Source: Sitta carolinensis (lineage: Eukaryota > Chordata > Aves > Passeriformes > Sittidae). From it: a DNA stretch of 64,000 nt. The notes below the pieces were generated by a model. The model had not been told where the DNA came from. It saw only the letters and a program-made list of their open reading frames with translations, and did no database searches. This document shows, in pieces, positions 35,903 through 48,640 of this stretch (position 1 is the first letter of the stretch; every line of letters starts with the position of its first letter). A program made the translations under genes and the position numbers. The stretch lies in NCBI GenBank assembly GCA_032173965.1, contig CM063283.1:112601108-112665107 (forward strand). The letters are read 5' to 3'.

Positions 35903-36162
35903 GGGGCAGTTCAGATGGGATATTGGGAAGGAATTCCTCCCTGGGAGGGTGGGCAGGGCCTGGCACAGGGTGCCCAGAGCAGCTGTGGCTGCCCCTGGAT
36001 CCCTGGCAGTGTCCCAGGCCAGGCTGGACACTGGGGCTGGAGCAGCCTGGGGCAGTGGATGTTCCCTTCCTATGGCAGAGGAGGTTAGAAAGAGATGGTT
36101 TTTAACAACCTTTCCAACCCAACCCATTCCATGGCTCGATTCTGTGATTCTGTGATTTTGCC
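35903..36162 (+). repeat. CR1 LINE 3' fragment
   Basis: GGGATATTGGGAAGGAATTC, CCTGGGAGGGTGGGCAGGGC and CAGGCCAGGCTGGACACTGG lead to CTTTCCAACCCAACCCATTC and a tail with two CTGTGATT units. Confidence 0.88.
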
Positions 36163-38937
36163 AGGTTGCTCCAAACTCTGACGGAGCTGTGGGAGCCTCT
36201 GCTCTGGGCATTAATCCAAGACTCATTTCTACTTTCTGTAAAACCTCCACTTCCCCACTTCCCCCACAGGTTTGGCTGTGGCTTGCTTTTCTGTCTTTAA
36301 CTTGATAGACTCCACATTGCTGTTTCCCTCATGTGGGCATTCCTGTGATTTTGGATGGCTTTTGGTTCCTTCTGTTGGTCTCTCCTCTGTGTTTACTTCC
36401 ACAGGTTATTTTACGGTCCAGGCAACGATGTGAACTAAGGTTTTCAAAGGCTCAGGCAGCTGTTCTGATCACTCAGCTGTAGGTTCTTCTCCTTTGGGAC
36501 AATCTGGCAGCAATTTGGAGCAGAGGCAGCATGGATGTGTCTGGGGAGGGTGTGGGTGTTGGTGGTGGGAGCCATAACCCCGTTTCCTGCAAAATTGACT
36601 GCTCTGAATATTCCTTCATGTTACCTATGGGAACTTTGGGGTAATCAGCACAGATACCCCCTAATTTAAATCTTTCTTTCCTTTACTGCATTAGTCACAG
36701 TTAGGCAGAGCTCAGTTGAGTGTCTGAAAGTTAAAAGACCCACATTATCCCTGGAATATTTAACTGTCCTCCTTTATCCACCCTGGTTGAATCCAACTCC
36801 TTTTCTCACCTCAGCCAAACCCAGATAGGTCATTGAAAAGCGTGAGTAAGTGGTAAGAAAAGAAATTAACAGCTGCCACCTTGGATATGGGCAAAGGATG
36901 AGTGAAGAGCAAGACTCAGGAGCAAGAAAGCTCTCCTGGGAACATGAACTGAGTCTGGGTGCAAACACATTTACATAAAAAGGAAATTGTCTGACAGCCA
37001 CAATTATTCCAAATTTCATGCCAGACACTGTTTCCTCATTATGTTTCACTGTACATTAGGGCTGTGTCTGTAAGATGCACTCTGAACTTCTCATTGAAGA
37101 AAAGCCCTGCTGCTGAAAGAGCCATAATTCATTTACTAACAGCCCTATTGCTGTGCTTCAATAATGCAATCATTTTCTCTGTGTCCCAACCATATGATTA
37201 TTCCTGTTGTGTAGGAAATTTAAGTCCAAGGAGTGTCAGATCAAATATAAAAGCCCAGTGCTTACCCATAGTTTTTATTCAATTAAGTAGCCATTACAGA
37301 GCTCATGCTGTTTCAAATGACATAATGCAGAACACAAATACAGTCTTTTATTACAAATATATGTTCATCTAAACAAAATGGCACCAAAACAATCCAAAGC
37401 CATTACAATTTTTACATTATTATGCTTAGGCTATTATTATACGGTGAGCAGTCGCTGTGAAAGACAAGTGGGGGAACCGGGGCCTCCACGAACCACACTC
37501 TGAGCACAGCAGCCCTGTTATTTGAGGTTTATTTGTGAAGTTCTTTAATGCAGAGGACAACACTGATTAAAAAAAAAAAAAAAATAATGAAAGCACTGAG
37601 CTGCAGCTTGGAGGATGCTGACTTTGCAGGTGATGAGTGGGAAAGTCATGCCTAGGGCCAGGACCTGACACAGACAGAGGTGCCACAGGCAGGATCGGGG
37701 CAGCATTTGGGTGTCTCCCCCCAAAATGAGTCCTAAAAAACTCAATGCCTTCCCACCCAGTCTCAAGCAGCTCACAAGTCATGTTTGCACATGTTTTCTT
37801 CACTGCCCACAGGATTTCTCCTGCTCAGCATCCCTGAGGGCTCCCTGTAACCAGCACGGGGCCAGAGCTCTGGGCACCAGCACTCAAACGATGCCCAGCA
37901 TCACAAGTGCCTAAACCTGCAGGTGGTTTTTTCCTTTTCCTTTGTCATCCCACAGCTCTGCACCTCTCCAGCCTCACTGCCCTGAGGGGCTCCTGTGGGA
38001 AGGGCGTGAGATGCCCCCTTTCCCTCTATTCCTGCCCCTGCTCTGCCTTTCTGTTTAAAGGTGAGTAACGATGCATTTGTCCCTTGCCCTGGTGATCGAA
38101 GGCTCCTGTGGAAGGTGGGAGAGGAAGAAAAGGATCCCCTGGGCAGAGCTGGGAATGACACCTGGATCTGCCCCCCTGAAAGGCTGGCAGGCTGTCACCA
38201 CTCGTTTCCCAGTTTCAGTCACGTCTGTAGCTGCTTTTTGTTGCTACGAAGCTGGGCTAACACAGCGATAAAGGGGCTCAAAGCTGAATACAGAACAGGG
38301 CAAATGGACACAGGAAGCCTGCTCTGATTTACTCCTCAAATACTGCAAATAATATGGAAATAGAGAGACAGCACAGAAACAGTTGTTGATTATGCAGAGA
38401 CTGAAAAGCTGCAGCAAGAAATAGAGTTTAGACGGTCAGTTTCTATTTTTACAGACAAAAATCAATCCCAAACTTCCAAAGGTATTTTGTGTCTGGTTTA
38501 TTATTTTCTTTCCATAACAGTCAATGCAGTCCAAGATCTCTGAATGTTATCATGCAAAGAGGAAGGACAGGCACAATTCCCCCACTCAAACTACTTTATT
38601 GACACACTTGCAAGACAAAAACAAACTGCTCCCTGCTTCCTACACCCCTCATGCCAGCTTCTGTCTGCAACTTTTTATTAATTTTTTTTTTCTTTTTACT
38701 TTCAGCTCATTACAAGGAAGTCATTTTATTTTCCCATTTTGCTGGCAGCTGGAATTCTCCAAATGAGGGAAGCAGGGCTGCATCTATCTCATCCCTCAGC
38801 AAAAATCCCTGCAACATACGGTGCTGTTATGACTCTGAGCTTTAGGTGGAGAGGGAAACAGGCATCTGGGCTGGGTTCATTTGTAACGCTGCACTTGCTG
38901 GATTAATATGGAAAGACAGATGAAGGCAGACACTTTA
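36163..38937. other. Intergenic between DSCAM and PCP4, no gene seen
   Basis: Unique-looking, no CR1. 37060-37440 is AT-rich and non-repetitive. An A-run lies at about 37569-37583. It lies just past the PCP4 3' end and could carry PCP4 readthrough. Confidence 0.4.
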
Positions 38938-39121
38938 ATTACTTCACCCTAACTTTTTATTACAACATCAAGTAAAATGGTGAGTTACAGAGGATAATGG
39001 GTGTGAAACATCTGGGATGAAGTCGCACACAAGCTCATGGGTTGTTATCTGCCAATGGGGTTTTAAATATTGATAATTTCTGTACATGCATCTTTGTGTT
39101 ATTTCTGATCTTCTTGATAAA
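38938..39121 (-). other. PCP4: PCP4 3'UTR
   Basis: AT-rich sequence downstream of the PCP4 coding end on the - strand. It closes about 20 bp after the AATAAA at 38956-38961. The roughly 200-bp length fits the short mRNA of this gene. If the ancestral stop site (39162-39164) is used, the UTR begins 40 bp earlier. Confidence 0.7.
38956..38961 (-). terminator. PCP4: Poly(A) signal of PCP4
   Basis: AATAAA on the - strand (TTTATT on +), inside GTTGTAATAAAAAGTTAGGG. It is the first canonical hexamer after the coding end, about 200 bp downstream of it. Cleavage is expected near 38938. Confidence 0.75.
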
Positions 39122-39696
<575 letters not shown>

Positions 39697-40141
39697 TGAT
39701 GCCTTAAGTTTTAGCTTTAATATTTTTTAGATTCTGAGCTGTTTTGGTGGGTAGCTTTGGGTTTCGTATTCAGTGCTACTGAGCTCTCTTCTCAAAACAG
39801 ACAGACAAAACAATTCCTTCTCTAGTTTGGGACCAAGAACAACTTCCAGGCCCAAGAACAAAACCAATGGTGAAGTGAGAAGGAAAAAACAAGGATGGAG
39901 CTTCATAACCTGAAGCTGTAATTGCACAATTAACTCCAATCTGCAAATGGACCAGAACTGATCCAAGGCTGGGACCTCGAGGCCAGGCATGCATTCTGTG
40001 CCCGTTTTGGGTTCACCCTGGGTGTGGCTCAGATGGGCTCTGGTGCTGCCCAGGTGTGTCCACTGAGGCCTTTTAATAAATCCCTGCTTCATCCTTTTGC
40101 TCTCTAGCCTCTGTTCCAGGTCAGCCTCTAGGGAGATCTCA
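39697..40141 (+). mobile_element. Solo ERV LTR in the PCP4 intron
   Basis: The same family as 23106-23550 and 58116-58563. It starts TGATGCCTTAAG, contains GAGCTCTCTTCTCAAAACAG and CTCTGGTGCTGCCCAGGTGT, and has a poly(A) signal in TTTTAATAAATCCCTGCTTC. The 3' end is degraded (about GATCTCA), so no target duplication is evident. It lies about 410 bp upstream of the PCP4 acceptor, antisense to the gene. Confidence 0.87.
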
Positions 40142-40183
40142 GAGAGAACTTAAAGGTCTTTTCCAACCTAAATTATTCTATGT
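40142..40183 (+). repeat. CR1 LINE 3' tail abutting the LTR
   Basis: ACTTAAAGGTCTTTTCCAAC, then CTAAATTATTCTATG, is a CR1 3' terminus starting right after the LTR end. The LTR may have landed in a short CR1 tail. No CR1 text is visible on its left side. Confidence 0.75.
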
Positions 40184-42639
40184 TTACTCTAAAAATAAAA
40201 GGCAGATTAAAATATTTTACAGCAGAGGCATTAAGACCCTGTTCTTACCACACCTCCAACATGAGAGGAAGAGAGAATACCTCCTAAGGCTCATTTCCAT
40301 CCTTTCTACTCATTTCCTGTCTCATCCCTTCCAACAGGCACAGCTCTTCCCCTTTGAATCATTTATGTCCAATCTCTCCACCACTGTGCTGCTTCCCTCA
40401 CTCCTCTCCAGGCTCTGCTCTTGTCTTTCATCCTCCATCCTTGGCTCTTTGCCTTCCTTTATTCCCAGGCCTCAGCTTTCCCTTCAGCTGCATTCAGCCT
40501 CCACGTGGCCAGCCCAGCTGACTCTGCTGAATTCTCCTTCCCACACCTACAAGTTAAAAAGTGCAGCCCTGGCAAAATTCCTGCCCTGGTTGCAAAGGTA
40601 ACCCTGAAGTGCCTGGCCTGAGTCAGTGGAGCCCCACTGACCTCGTCACGGCACCGAGTTCTTCCCATAAACTCGTTTGCTGAACTCACTTATGTAACTG
40701 TCGTGTGCCAGCCTGCAGTGAACGTCACAACAGGAGTCTGCAGGGGGAATTCACCCATTTTGAACCACTTTCAGTTCTTAATTAATAGTTTTTAATTCTT
40801 GACATTGATACCGCCAGGATGCTCGCCCCCGAGTACCGTTAATGCAAATAAAGGCAACGCTTTCAATGAATTATTAAAATGAAAAGAAGCTTATCCCCCA
40901 TTGTTTCTGTCCTGCAATTAAAAAACAGGGATCCCATTCCATTATTTTAGAATGAGTCCTGCAGTATTTCTTGCCTTTACTTCTCGCTCTTACTCAGAAC
41001 TCATTTTTTTTGTCCATTTTCTATGGACCATTCTAAACTGAGGAAGTATTTAAAGGGAAGGTATTGCAATATTCCATACTGATTTTATTTTAACTGCAAC
41101 AACCAAATAAATGCAGCTATGCTAATGCAAGAGAAATGTTCACTTAGTATTTTGTTTTATTTAGAAAACATTTAAGAAGAAAGATGAAAATGGAAGAAGA
41201 AAGAAAATCTGGATGAAAAGAACAGCTTGGGAGCTCACCAAGTTTTATTACACAGGCTAATGAAAAGCTAAGCTATCAAAACAAAGATTTTTGTGGAAGA
41301 AAATCAATCCATTAACTTCATGTCATTAAATCACAGAATCGTGTCATTAAATCCGAGAATCTGCATGGTTTGTGTAACTATTGAAGCAATACAACCACCC
41401 TAAGTACAGAAATACAATTATAGTTTATCTTCCGTGGGGAAGGGGACGTGAAGGTCGGAAGTGACACAGCCAAGGAGAAACTGGAACTGATTTTGGTTCG
41501 GTATTGATGGGTTAAAGGCAACCCAACAGTAAAAGTGGAGTCTATCCATCGATTTCAGCCTTTCAGTGTATTAATTACTGTCCTTTGGAAATGCCAGTTG
41601 GGAAAACCAGATGGGTGGATGAATAGACACAATTGGGTTTGTACCTCTTGATGAAATCTGGCTTGTACAGCTCATTTCCTATTACAGCCAAGTTTTAGCA
41701 CTATCCTAACTTGCAACAGTGACTCAGCAATCTCACATTAAGACTTGAAGAAAATGCAGCATTTAGTGTAATTTGTCTCTAGAATTTCCAGGACACTTAA
41801 ATCTTTGCTTGACATGTATCCTCATCACTGCCTTAGAATCAACTGTAATACAATATTTTACAATGTCTTAAGGTTTAACTTCCTTTTTTTTCTTTTTTTT
41901 TTTGACCCACTGTTGTTGAAATCAAAACCAAAATTCCATATGAGCTCTTCCTATATTTCTATTTTCCTATCACTACTGAGAAATGGTAGGACAAGAAGTT
42001 TTCAGTCATGACTTAAACTTGTAATTAAGAAATCAGAAGTGTTCAAAAGGGCCAAGAAATTTATATGACTAATGAAGAAATTCATAATTAGCAGATGGTA
42101 GGGAAATATAATGATTACACATATGTGCATAATATAAATTATAAAACAACATGTGCATTATCTATATACAATGTAATAGACATACCTGTATAATTTTCTT
42201 TCTCCCTATGCCCATATTTCACTTTTTTATATGTGTATGGTCCATCCACTTTGGCACACATAGAGAATATATATTTATATATATGATTGCACAGACGTAT
42301 TTGCTTAAAGAGTTTAATTCCTGCATTAAACTGAAAAGAGCTGGATTGGGTCTCTCCCAAATTTTGGGAGTGGATTTTCTTGGAGTTCTCCCCAAGCCAT
42401 TTTCTATTGATACCTGTCACAACATAGATACTTTAACAGATGGATTGTCAATCTGGAGAGAAAATTCAGTGGGGTGCCAGCTCGGACTTTGTCTAAGGGA
42501 ATAAAATTTTGGCTTTTACCTTGAGCTGCTTTCCTAAAAGCAGCCTTGTGATTTAAAAAGTACCACACCCTGCAAACTCCATGGTTTTACTGGTGAGGAG
42601 CAAGGGTTCCAGGGGTTCCAACTCCCTCGGGACAGGAGA
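40184..42639 (-). other. PCP4: PCP4 intron; possible conserved element at 40770-40910
   Basis: No exon seen. 40770-40910 is non-repetitive, with an octamer-like ATGCAAAT at about 40842, several TAAT cores and CpGs (GATACCGCCAGGATGCTCGC). That is atypical for neighbouring AT-rich DNA and suggests a regulatory element, untested. Confidence 0.35.
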
Positions 42640-42706
42640 GCTGGAACCAAGTGATCTTTAAGGTCCCTCCCAACCCACAGCATTCTGCGATTCTACAGAT
42701 TCAAAA
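42640..42706 (+). repeat. CR1 LINE 3' tail
   Basis: GAACCAAGTGATCTTTAAGG, then TCCCTCCCAACCCACAGCAT and TCTGCGATTCTACAGATTC. A short 5'-truncated copy with a mutated tail. Confidence 0.82.
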
Positions 42707-45030
42707 TTTTAACCAGTTAATTACAATGAAAACCCAGCCCGGGCTCAGGACCTGCACAGACCAGAAATCACCTCACTGCACTGCTAAAAGGACTAAAAAC
42801 CTTTCTGCACCCTTCCTACTCCATATGCACCCAGGCCACACTGACTTTCACCTGTCAGTAGCTGTTCACATATCTCGAGCGTGCAGGCTGTTGGATTTGA
42901 GTCCTCAAATCATTAAATTTCTGCAGAGAGCTGAAAGCAAGCCTGTAGAAATGCTCCTCTTCCATGCACCGTCTCCCACTCCTGGTTTTCCTTTCACAAA
43001 GGATAATTAGCTTGGAAATGGTCTGAAACGCCAGGAAATTCTCGCTCAGCAGGTCAGAGCACAGGTAAGCACTGGCACAGGTTTTACTCCTAGACTTGAT
43101 TTTTTCATTCCTGCTGGTGGGGGCCAACCATTCTGATAACAAAGAACTTCTTCCAGCTACTTTTTTGTGGTTGCAAAAGTGGATCAGGGTTCCCTCCACA
43201 CACAACCTTTTGTTGGTATCTTCACTTTCTAAATTACATGATGGTTCTTTCCACATGGATATCTGCGGATCCCTGGACTACACCCACCCCCACGAGAAAA
43301 CCTGGGAAAACAAAACTGTTGTTAGCAGACTTAAACTCAAGACCTCCTTGTGATTTCACAGGATTCAGAGGTGGCTGATAAGCCCTGGCCTGCATTTTCT
43401 GCTTTCTGAGGGGAGATCTGCTTTCATTAGCACCATGATAAATAAATCCCCCTAACCCTTCCCACTGCACTCAGCTATTTTCAAGGCTTTCCCTGGAAGA
43501 TTTCTTCGTGCTTTCCTGGACTCTTCTGAACACACCCTGCCAAACCAGGGCAGTCAGGGCATGTCCCTGCTGGGCTCTGAAGACTGCCAGCAGGGGAGGT
43601 GAACAATCCCACGCCAGCAGCTGCTGGCCACAACAAAACATTGCTATCCAACGAGTTTTCCAAAATCACACATTCACATGGACTGGCTCTGGTGCCAATT
43701 GAGGCAAATCTCATCAGTGGTGGGGCAAACTCCTTGGAGCACAACATCAGCTGCTGCTGCCAAGAGGCTCCCTACACTACAGCATCACCACCCTGCAGGG
43801 CTGAAGTCACAGACAATTTATAGGGCACAGGTTTTCCCTCACCACAGGCAGCACTCATCCCAGCAGGAGAGCCTGAAGCAGCCACTAATGAGCTGCTTTC
43901 CAAGTCTCCCATCATCTTGCACTGTTGCAACTGAAAAAAAGAGATCTATGTATTGCCTTTCCAGATGAAACACTCAGCATTAGAATGCTGTCTCCATGAT
44001 CTGCTGCAGCACCTCATGATCCATGGCAAACACTGGATGGATAATGAAGCTGAAGGAAAACAATAAAATCTTACACACAAATCTACCCATCAAACTCTGA
44101 AGAAATGTGGTGCAAATGTAATTATTCACGAATGTGCCTCCAGCTATTTCTTTCATTTACTTTACAACTATGAAGTAAAATGAATTGTGACAACGCTAGG
44201 AAAAGGAAGCACTGCTTATTCCATATGGGCCAAAAGTTTAAAGCAGTCTTTTGTGACATTTGAACACAGCCTAAACAGACTAGTCCTGCCCAAAACTGCT
44301 CAGGGAAGGGAAAAGGTTAGTGGGGTGGAAGAGGGGACTCAAGTCTTTATTCTCAGAAATTCCCATCTTCCAGATGAAACAGAAATTACTTGTCACATTC
44401 TGGAAAACAATTCAGCACGAAAAATCACACAGGCTGGAGCCTCTAACTGGCATTTCATGTCTCAGGTGCCATCCTCTGCCCCCGCTCACCCTGTCACTTC
44501 TAACAGGAATTATGGGACCAGACCGAAGATGGAACACACTCATAAAAATACTGCATTTTTCAGGGGTTAAATTGCAGCATTTGGGAATAAAAGATTCAAT
44601 GGAGTGTGGGACAGAATCACAGTGCCCCGTAACAGGCCAGAAGCATTTTTTTGCCTCAGGCAGGATCATTACCTCCCACTGCTCCAAAGATTTTTCAAGC
44701 TGTGACAATCTTTATCCCAAGCTATTACACCAGCCTGCCCAATGAGGCAGAACAGCCTCTAATTAAAGGGGACCAAAAGGCAGGAATCACATGGATGTTG
44801 ACATCCATGTGCAGCATTATCTTTATGTGATGGGAAGAGTCATTTTATGTGCCCAGACTCCACAGAGCAACCAGCCAGCTGGACAAAGCATATGGATGCT
44901 CAGGGGTGTGGAGGCCACACTTAACTCCTCACAAGCAAGAGTTTTAAAAGCCAAGAGTTGATGTTGGCCATTCTTTCCTCTCTGTATCTACTAGAGGGTG
45001 AGGAAGTAGAAGACTCATTTTTAGGGGAGT
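42707..45030 (-). other. PCP4: PCP4 intron, no exon seen
   Basis: Mostly unique sequence with no recognised repeat. Several 70-140 codon frames are open on both strands without domain character. No match to the short upstream PCP4 exons was found by eye. Confidence 0.4.
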
Positions 45031-45554
45031 TATAGAATCATGGAATGGCCTGGGCTGGAAGGGACTTAAAGCCCATCCAGTGCCACTCCTACCATGGCAG
45101 GGACCCCTCCCACTGTCCCAGGCTGCTCCAAGCCCAATGTCCAACCTGGCCTAGGACACTGCCAGGGATGGGACATCCATAAAAATTCTGGGCAAGCTGT
45201 TACAACTCCTCACTAAGCTCACAGTAAAGAATTTGTTCTAATATCTAACCTAAACCTAGGTCAGTTTGAAGACATTTCCCCCTGCTACTTGTAAATTGTC
45301 TCTGTTTTCCCAGCTCCTGCAGGTCCTGCAAGGCCACCCTGAGCTCAGCCCAAAGCTTCTCCTGTGCAGCTGAACAATCCCAGCTGTGCCAGCCTTTCCT
45401 CCCAGCACAGCTGCTCCAGCCTCTGCTCCTCCTGCTCCCTGCTCTGGGCTCTCCCCAGCAGCTCCAGCTCCTCCTGGGCTGGGATCCCAGGGCTGCTCCT
45501 GCTGAACACACAATCCCTGACCCAGCCCAGGGACAGGGGCCTTCCTGGCCACTA
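45031..45554 (-). repeat. CR1 LINE, relatively long 3' copy
   Basis: It opens TATAGAATCATGGAATGGCC. It continues through TGTCCAACCTGGCCTAGGAC, CAAGGCCACCCTGAGCTCAG and CAGCTGAACAATCCCAGCTG to CACAATCCCTGACCCAGCCC. Its 5' half is the reverse complement of the CR1 at 20185-20330 and 22960-23105, so these copies belong to one subfamily. Confidence 0.9.
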
Positions 45555-46857
45555 ACATTCAGCTTCTTCATTAATAAGCACAGAATTTTTCTCTAATTAG
45601 ATTAGGAACAACAATAACTTTTCTTCCTGCTCATTAGAAGTGCTGCAGGGTGAGATGCTCATTTTGTGACAAGTACTCCATCCCTAAAGCTGCTCTGTTT
45701 TCATCACTCCAAAAGGAACCCAGACCTTCCAGGGCCACCTTCCAGAGTCCAAGGCTCCTGGTTCTGTTTGTCAGGAGAGAGGCACTCGAAGGTGAGGAAT
45801 TACAGCTTTACATACAGGGTTTTGTTTTCAGGTTTTTGAAGGTGGAAGATGCTGGGGAAATGGAAAGTCCACAAAGGAACCATCTGTGAAACTCAAAAGC
45901 AACCCCTGGAGCTCAGCAGCCTCCTGAGACTTCAAAAGCTCCATGTTAAAAAAAAAAAAAAAAAAAAAAAAGGTTATCATTAATGATAAGACTTAATGTA
46001 ACAGCTATTTTTATCTGAACTACAGCAACTGGCCCCAGAATATCACTCAAAGCTAGCCAGAAATAATTAATATCATTTGATTCAACTGTAAATTACAATT
46101 TGGTATAAAGAACATGACCTTATTAGGCAAGCAGAATCTTTTATTTTTCAAATTGACCTTTACTTTCAGAATATGGTGTTGCTATCTCAAACTTGAAAAA
46201 TTAGTTTTGCTGTAGAAAATAATGGTTGTTCTTCTATAATTTTAAAAATGTTATTTCAGCATGAGGCCTTTGAAATGTCTGATTAATCTTTTTTTTTTCC
46301 CTAGTTGTAATAATGTTCGAGAACAGGAATATTATTTCTGACATAAGATAAACGAAATAGCACAAAAAATATGTACATTGGGGTAACATAATGGAACAGA
46401 AAAAAACAGCAATGAATTCAGTTTACAAAAATTGCATTCTCAAGTAGACTGTAGCCATCTACAGATGAATTGATTTTGCTCAACAATTAATATAGAGACA
46501 AATATTGTTTTTCCTTAAATGCTAATATTATTTAAGCAATCATTCCTCACCTTCAAAGTAATTAATGGATCACTGACAGCCTTTCAAAGTGGTTTACAAA
46601 CACATAACTGATGCATAGGTAGATATATAATTCATGGGAGGCATTCTGGGAATGAAACCAGAGGCCCTAATTCACATTCCCACGTGGAGATCAAACTTTG
46701 TGCAAGTTTAACTGGGAACCTAGCAAATAAAAAAAGGCCATTTCAGCTCTATAACCTCATCTCTTACCAGCCAAAGCTGTGTCTGAGGAGTGCTAAACTG
46801 GCAGATCCAGGGGAGCCTCTGGGAGCTGAAAGGTGCTGGGGATCAAGGCTGGCACTG
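45555..46857 (-). other. PCP4: PCP4 intron, AT-rich, with a run of 24 A
   Basis: An uninterrupted A-run spans about 45948-45971. No target duplication or retrotransposed body is recognisable beside it. The rest is AT-rich and unique-looking. Confidence 0.45.
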
Positions 46858-46955
46858 ACACAGGATCCCAGGATTTCCTGAGCTGGAAGGGACCACAAGG
46901 ACCCTAGAGCCCAGCTCCTGGCAGCTCCCTGTGTCCCACCAGCAGGGATCACCCA
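46858..46955 (-). repeat. CR1 LINE 3' fragment
   Basis: ACACAGGATCCCAGGATTTC, then CTGAGCTGGAAGGGACCACA and AGGACCCTAGAGCCCAGCTC: the reverse complement of a CR1 3' end, the same subfamily type as 35300-35462. It is short and diverged. Confidence 0.7.
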
Positions 46956-48404
46956 GCCAGCCCTAACCCAGCCTCTCCTCCAGGTCAGGATGCCAAGATC
47001 CTCCTCCCAAATTCAGCCCAGAGTCGTGGCAGGCTCCTTCTGCAGCCGCCCGTGACGCCCAAGGCCCCAGCCAAGTTTGAAATGGGAATTGTTATGATGT
47101 GGTTTTGATTTCCTCTGCCATTTCCAGCTCTCATTTCCCCAGTTAAACACTGTGCCTTTAACCAGCTTTGCTGTGCAGGGAGCTGCATTTCAGCAGTGCA
47201 TGAAGCAAGCTGCCCTCCTGACTCGCTCCTCGACTGCTTGATTAATATATGATCAGTAATTTCCCTATTATGGTAGCATCCAGGCGCTCCCAGCCCGAGC
47301 TGGGAGCCCTAATGTGGTTACAAATGCAGAACAATAAATTCTTTCCCCTCCACCACCCCTCAGTGCTCTGACCTTTGCAAAAGTGTCTTCAGCAATATTG
47401 TTTAAAATAACAACAGGAGAACTTCCTCGGGGCTACCTCGACACCAGCACATTATCCAAGGCCCCAGCACAGCTCAGGCATCATCCACAGCTTCCCTAAA
47501 TATCTGAGAGCTGGTGCAGCCACGGGCATGGCTGGGATTGTTCCAGACACACTCTGCCAAGGGACTGTGGTGGCAGAGCGTGGACCCTTGGGGTGTTGAG
47601 GAAAACAGAATTTTAGCCCTTTTGATTCAAGCCATGCTGCACCACTTTGCATCAAAACCATACAAAAGGCTCTAAACGCATTTTGTTTTTTAACAGGGAT
47701 GTTGCCCCCAGCACTTCCAAACACTTTCCTGCTCCAAACTGCAAAGGAACTGCTTCAAAATGAGTTGGCACTTGCTGTTAATTGAGGGATGACCACTGGT
47801 ACCTGAGAGCACTCGGCAGGAAAACCCAAACCAGAGGATTTTATCTCCTAGTGTGGCACTGTCTCCCTTGGCTTTGCTTTCCAGGGATGCTCCCTAAAGA
47901 GCAGCTGGGGAAGAAGCTCGGAGAAGTGGCAGCAATCACAACATGCCACACAGGAGTGGCAGGAAAGGGGGCTCAGATCTGTGCCTGCCAAAGTGACAGG
48001 AGCTGGGAAGGTGGCACAGGTTACAGAGCAAAACCTGTCAGTCACAGAAAGGAGAGGAATCAATCAAAAGCACCATGATAGGAGTCAGAAGATGATTTTT
48101 TCCCCACGTAAAAAAAAGAGCGAGATTTTGCTGTGCTCATCTTCAAAGTGGAAAATGAGGGCATTTTCTTGGAGTCACTGGATATCAGCATATCTGTTAG
48201 CAACTAATGAGAGGCTATTTTAAGTTTACAGGGTAATTTTAATAAAAACTACTTTATGAGCACTTGGAAAAGTCACAGTGAGAAAACACGCTCCTCTTGT
48301 AAAATCCATCACAGGTTTTAATTACAAATTACTTAATCCCACGCTCAGAGGTGCACAGTGTAAAGGTACAGGAACTGAGATCTGGCATTCAATATCACAT
48401 TTTT
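46956..48404 (-). other. PCP4: PCP4 intron; 47215-47400 possible conserved element
   Basis: No exon seen. 47215-47400 contains CpG-bearing, non-repetitive text (GACTCGCTCCTCGACTGCTT; ATTAATATATGATCAGTAAT) and a small palindromic block around CCCAGCCCGAGCTGGG. This is only a compositional hint of regulatory function. Confidence 0.3.
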
Positions 48405-48640
48405 AAGCATGGAAGATACTGCAGAGAAATTTTTCCCCATGAGGGTGGGCAGACCCTGGCAGAGAGTACCAAAAGAAGCTGTGGCTGCCCCTGGATCTCT
48501 GAAAGTGTCCAAGGCCAGGTTGGACAGGGCTTGGAGCAGCCTGGGACAGTGGATGTTCCCTTCCTATAGAAGAGATGGTAGGAAAGAACTCAGCTTGAAG
48601 AACCCTTCCAATCCAAACCATTCTATGATTCTATTTCAGT
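48405..48640 (+). repeat. CR1 LINE 3' fragment
   Basis: ATTTTTCCCCATGAGGGTGG, GGCTGCCCCTGGATCTCTGA and CAAGGCCAGGTTGGACAGGG, ending ACCCTTCCAATCCAAACCAT then TCTATGATTCTATT. The tail still shows two ATTCTATG-type units. Confidence 0.88.

Noticed and set aside
45948..45971. Run of 24 A as evidence for a processed pseudogene
   Set aside because: No gene-like body or target duplication beside it. Treated as a simple repeat.
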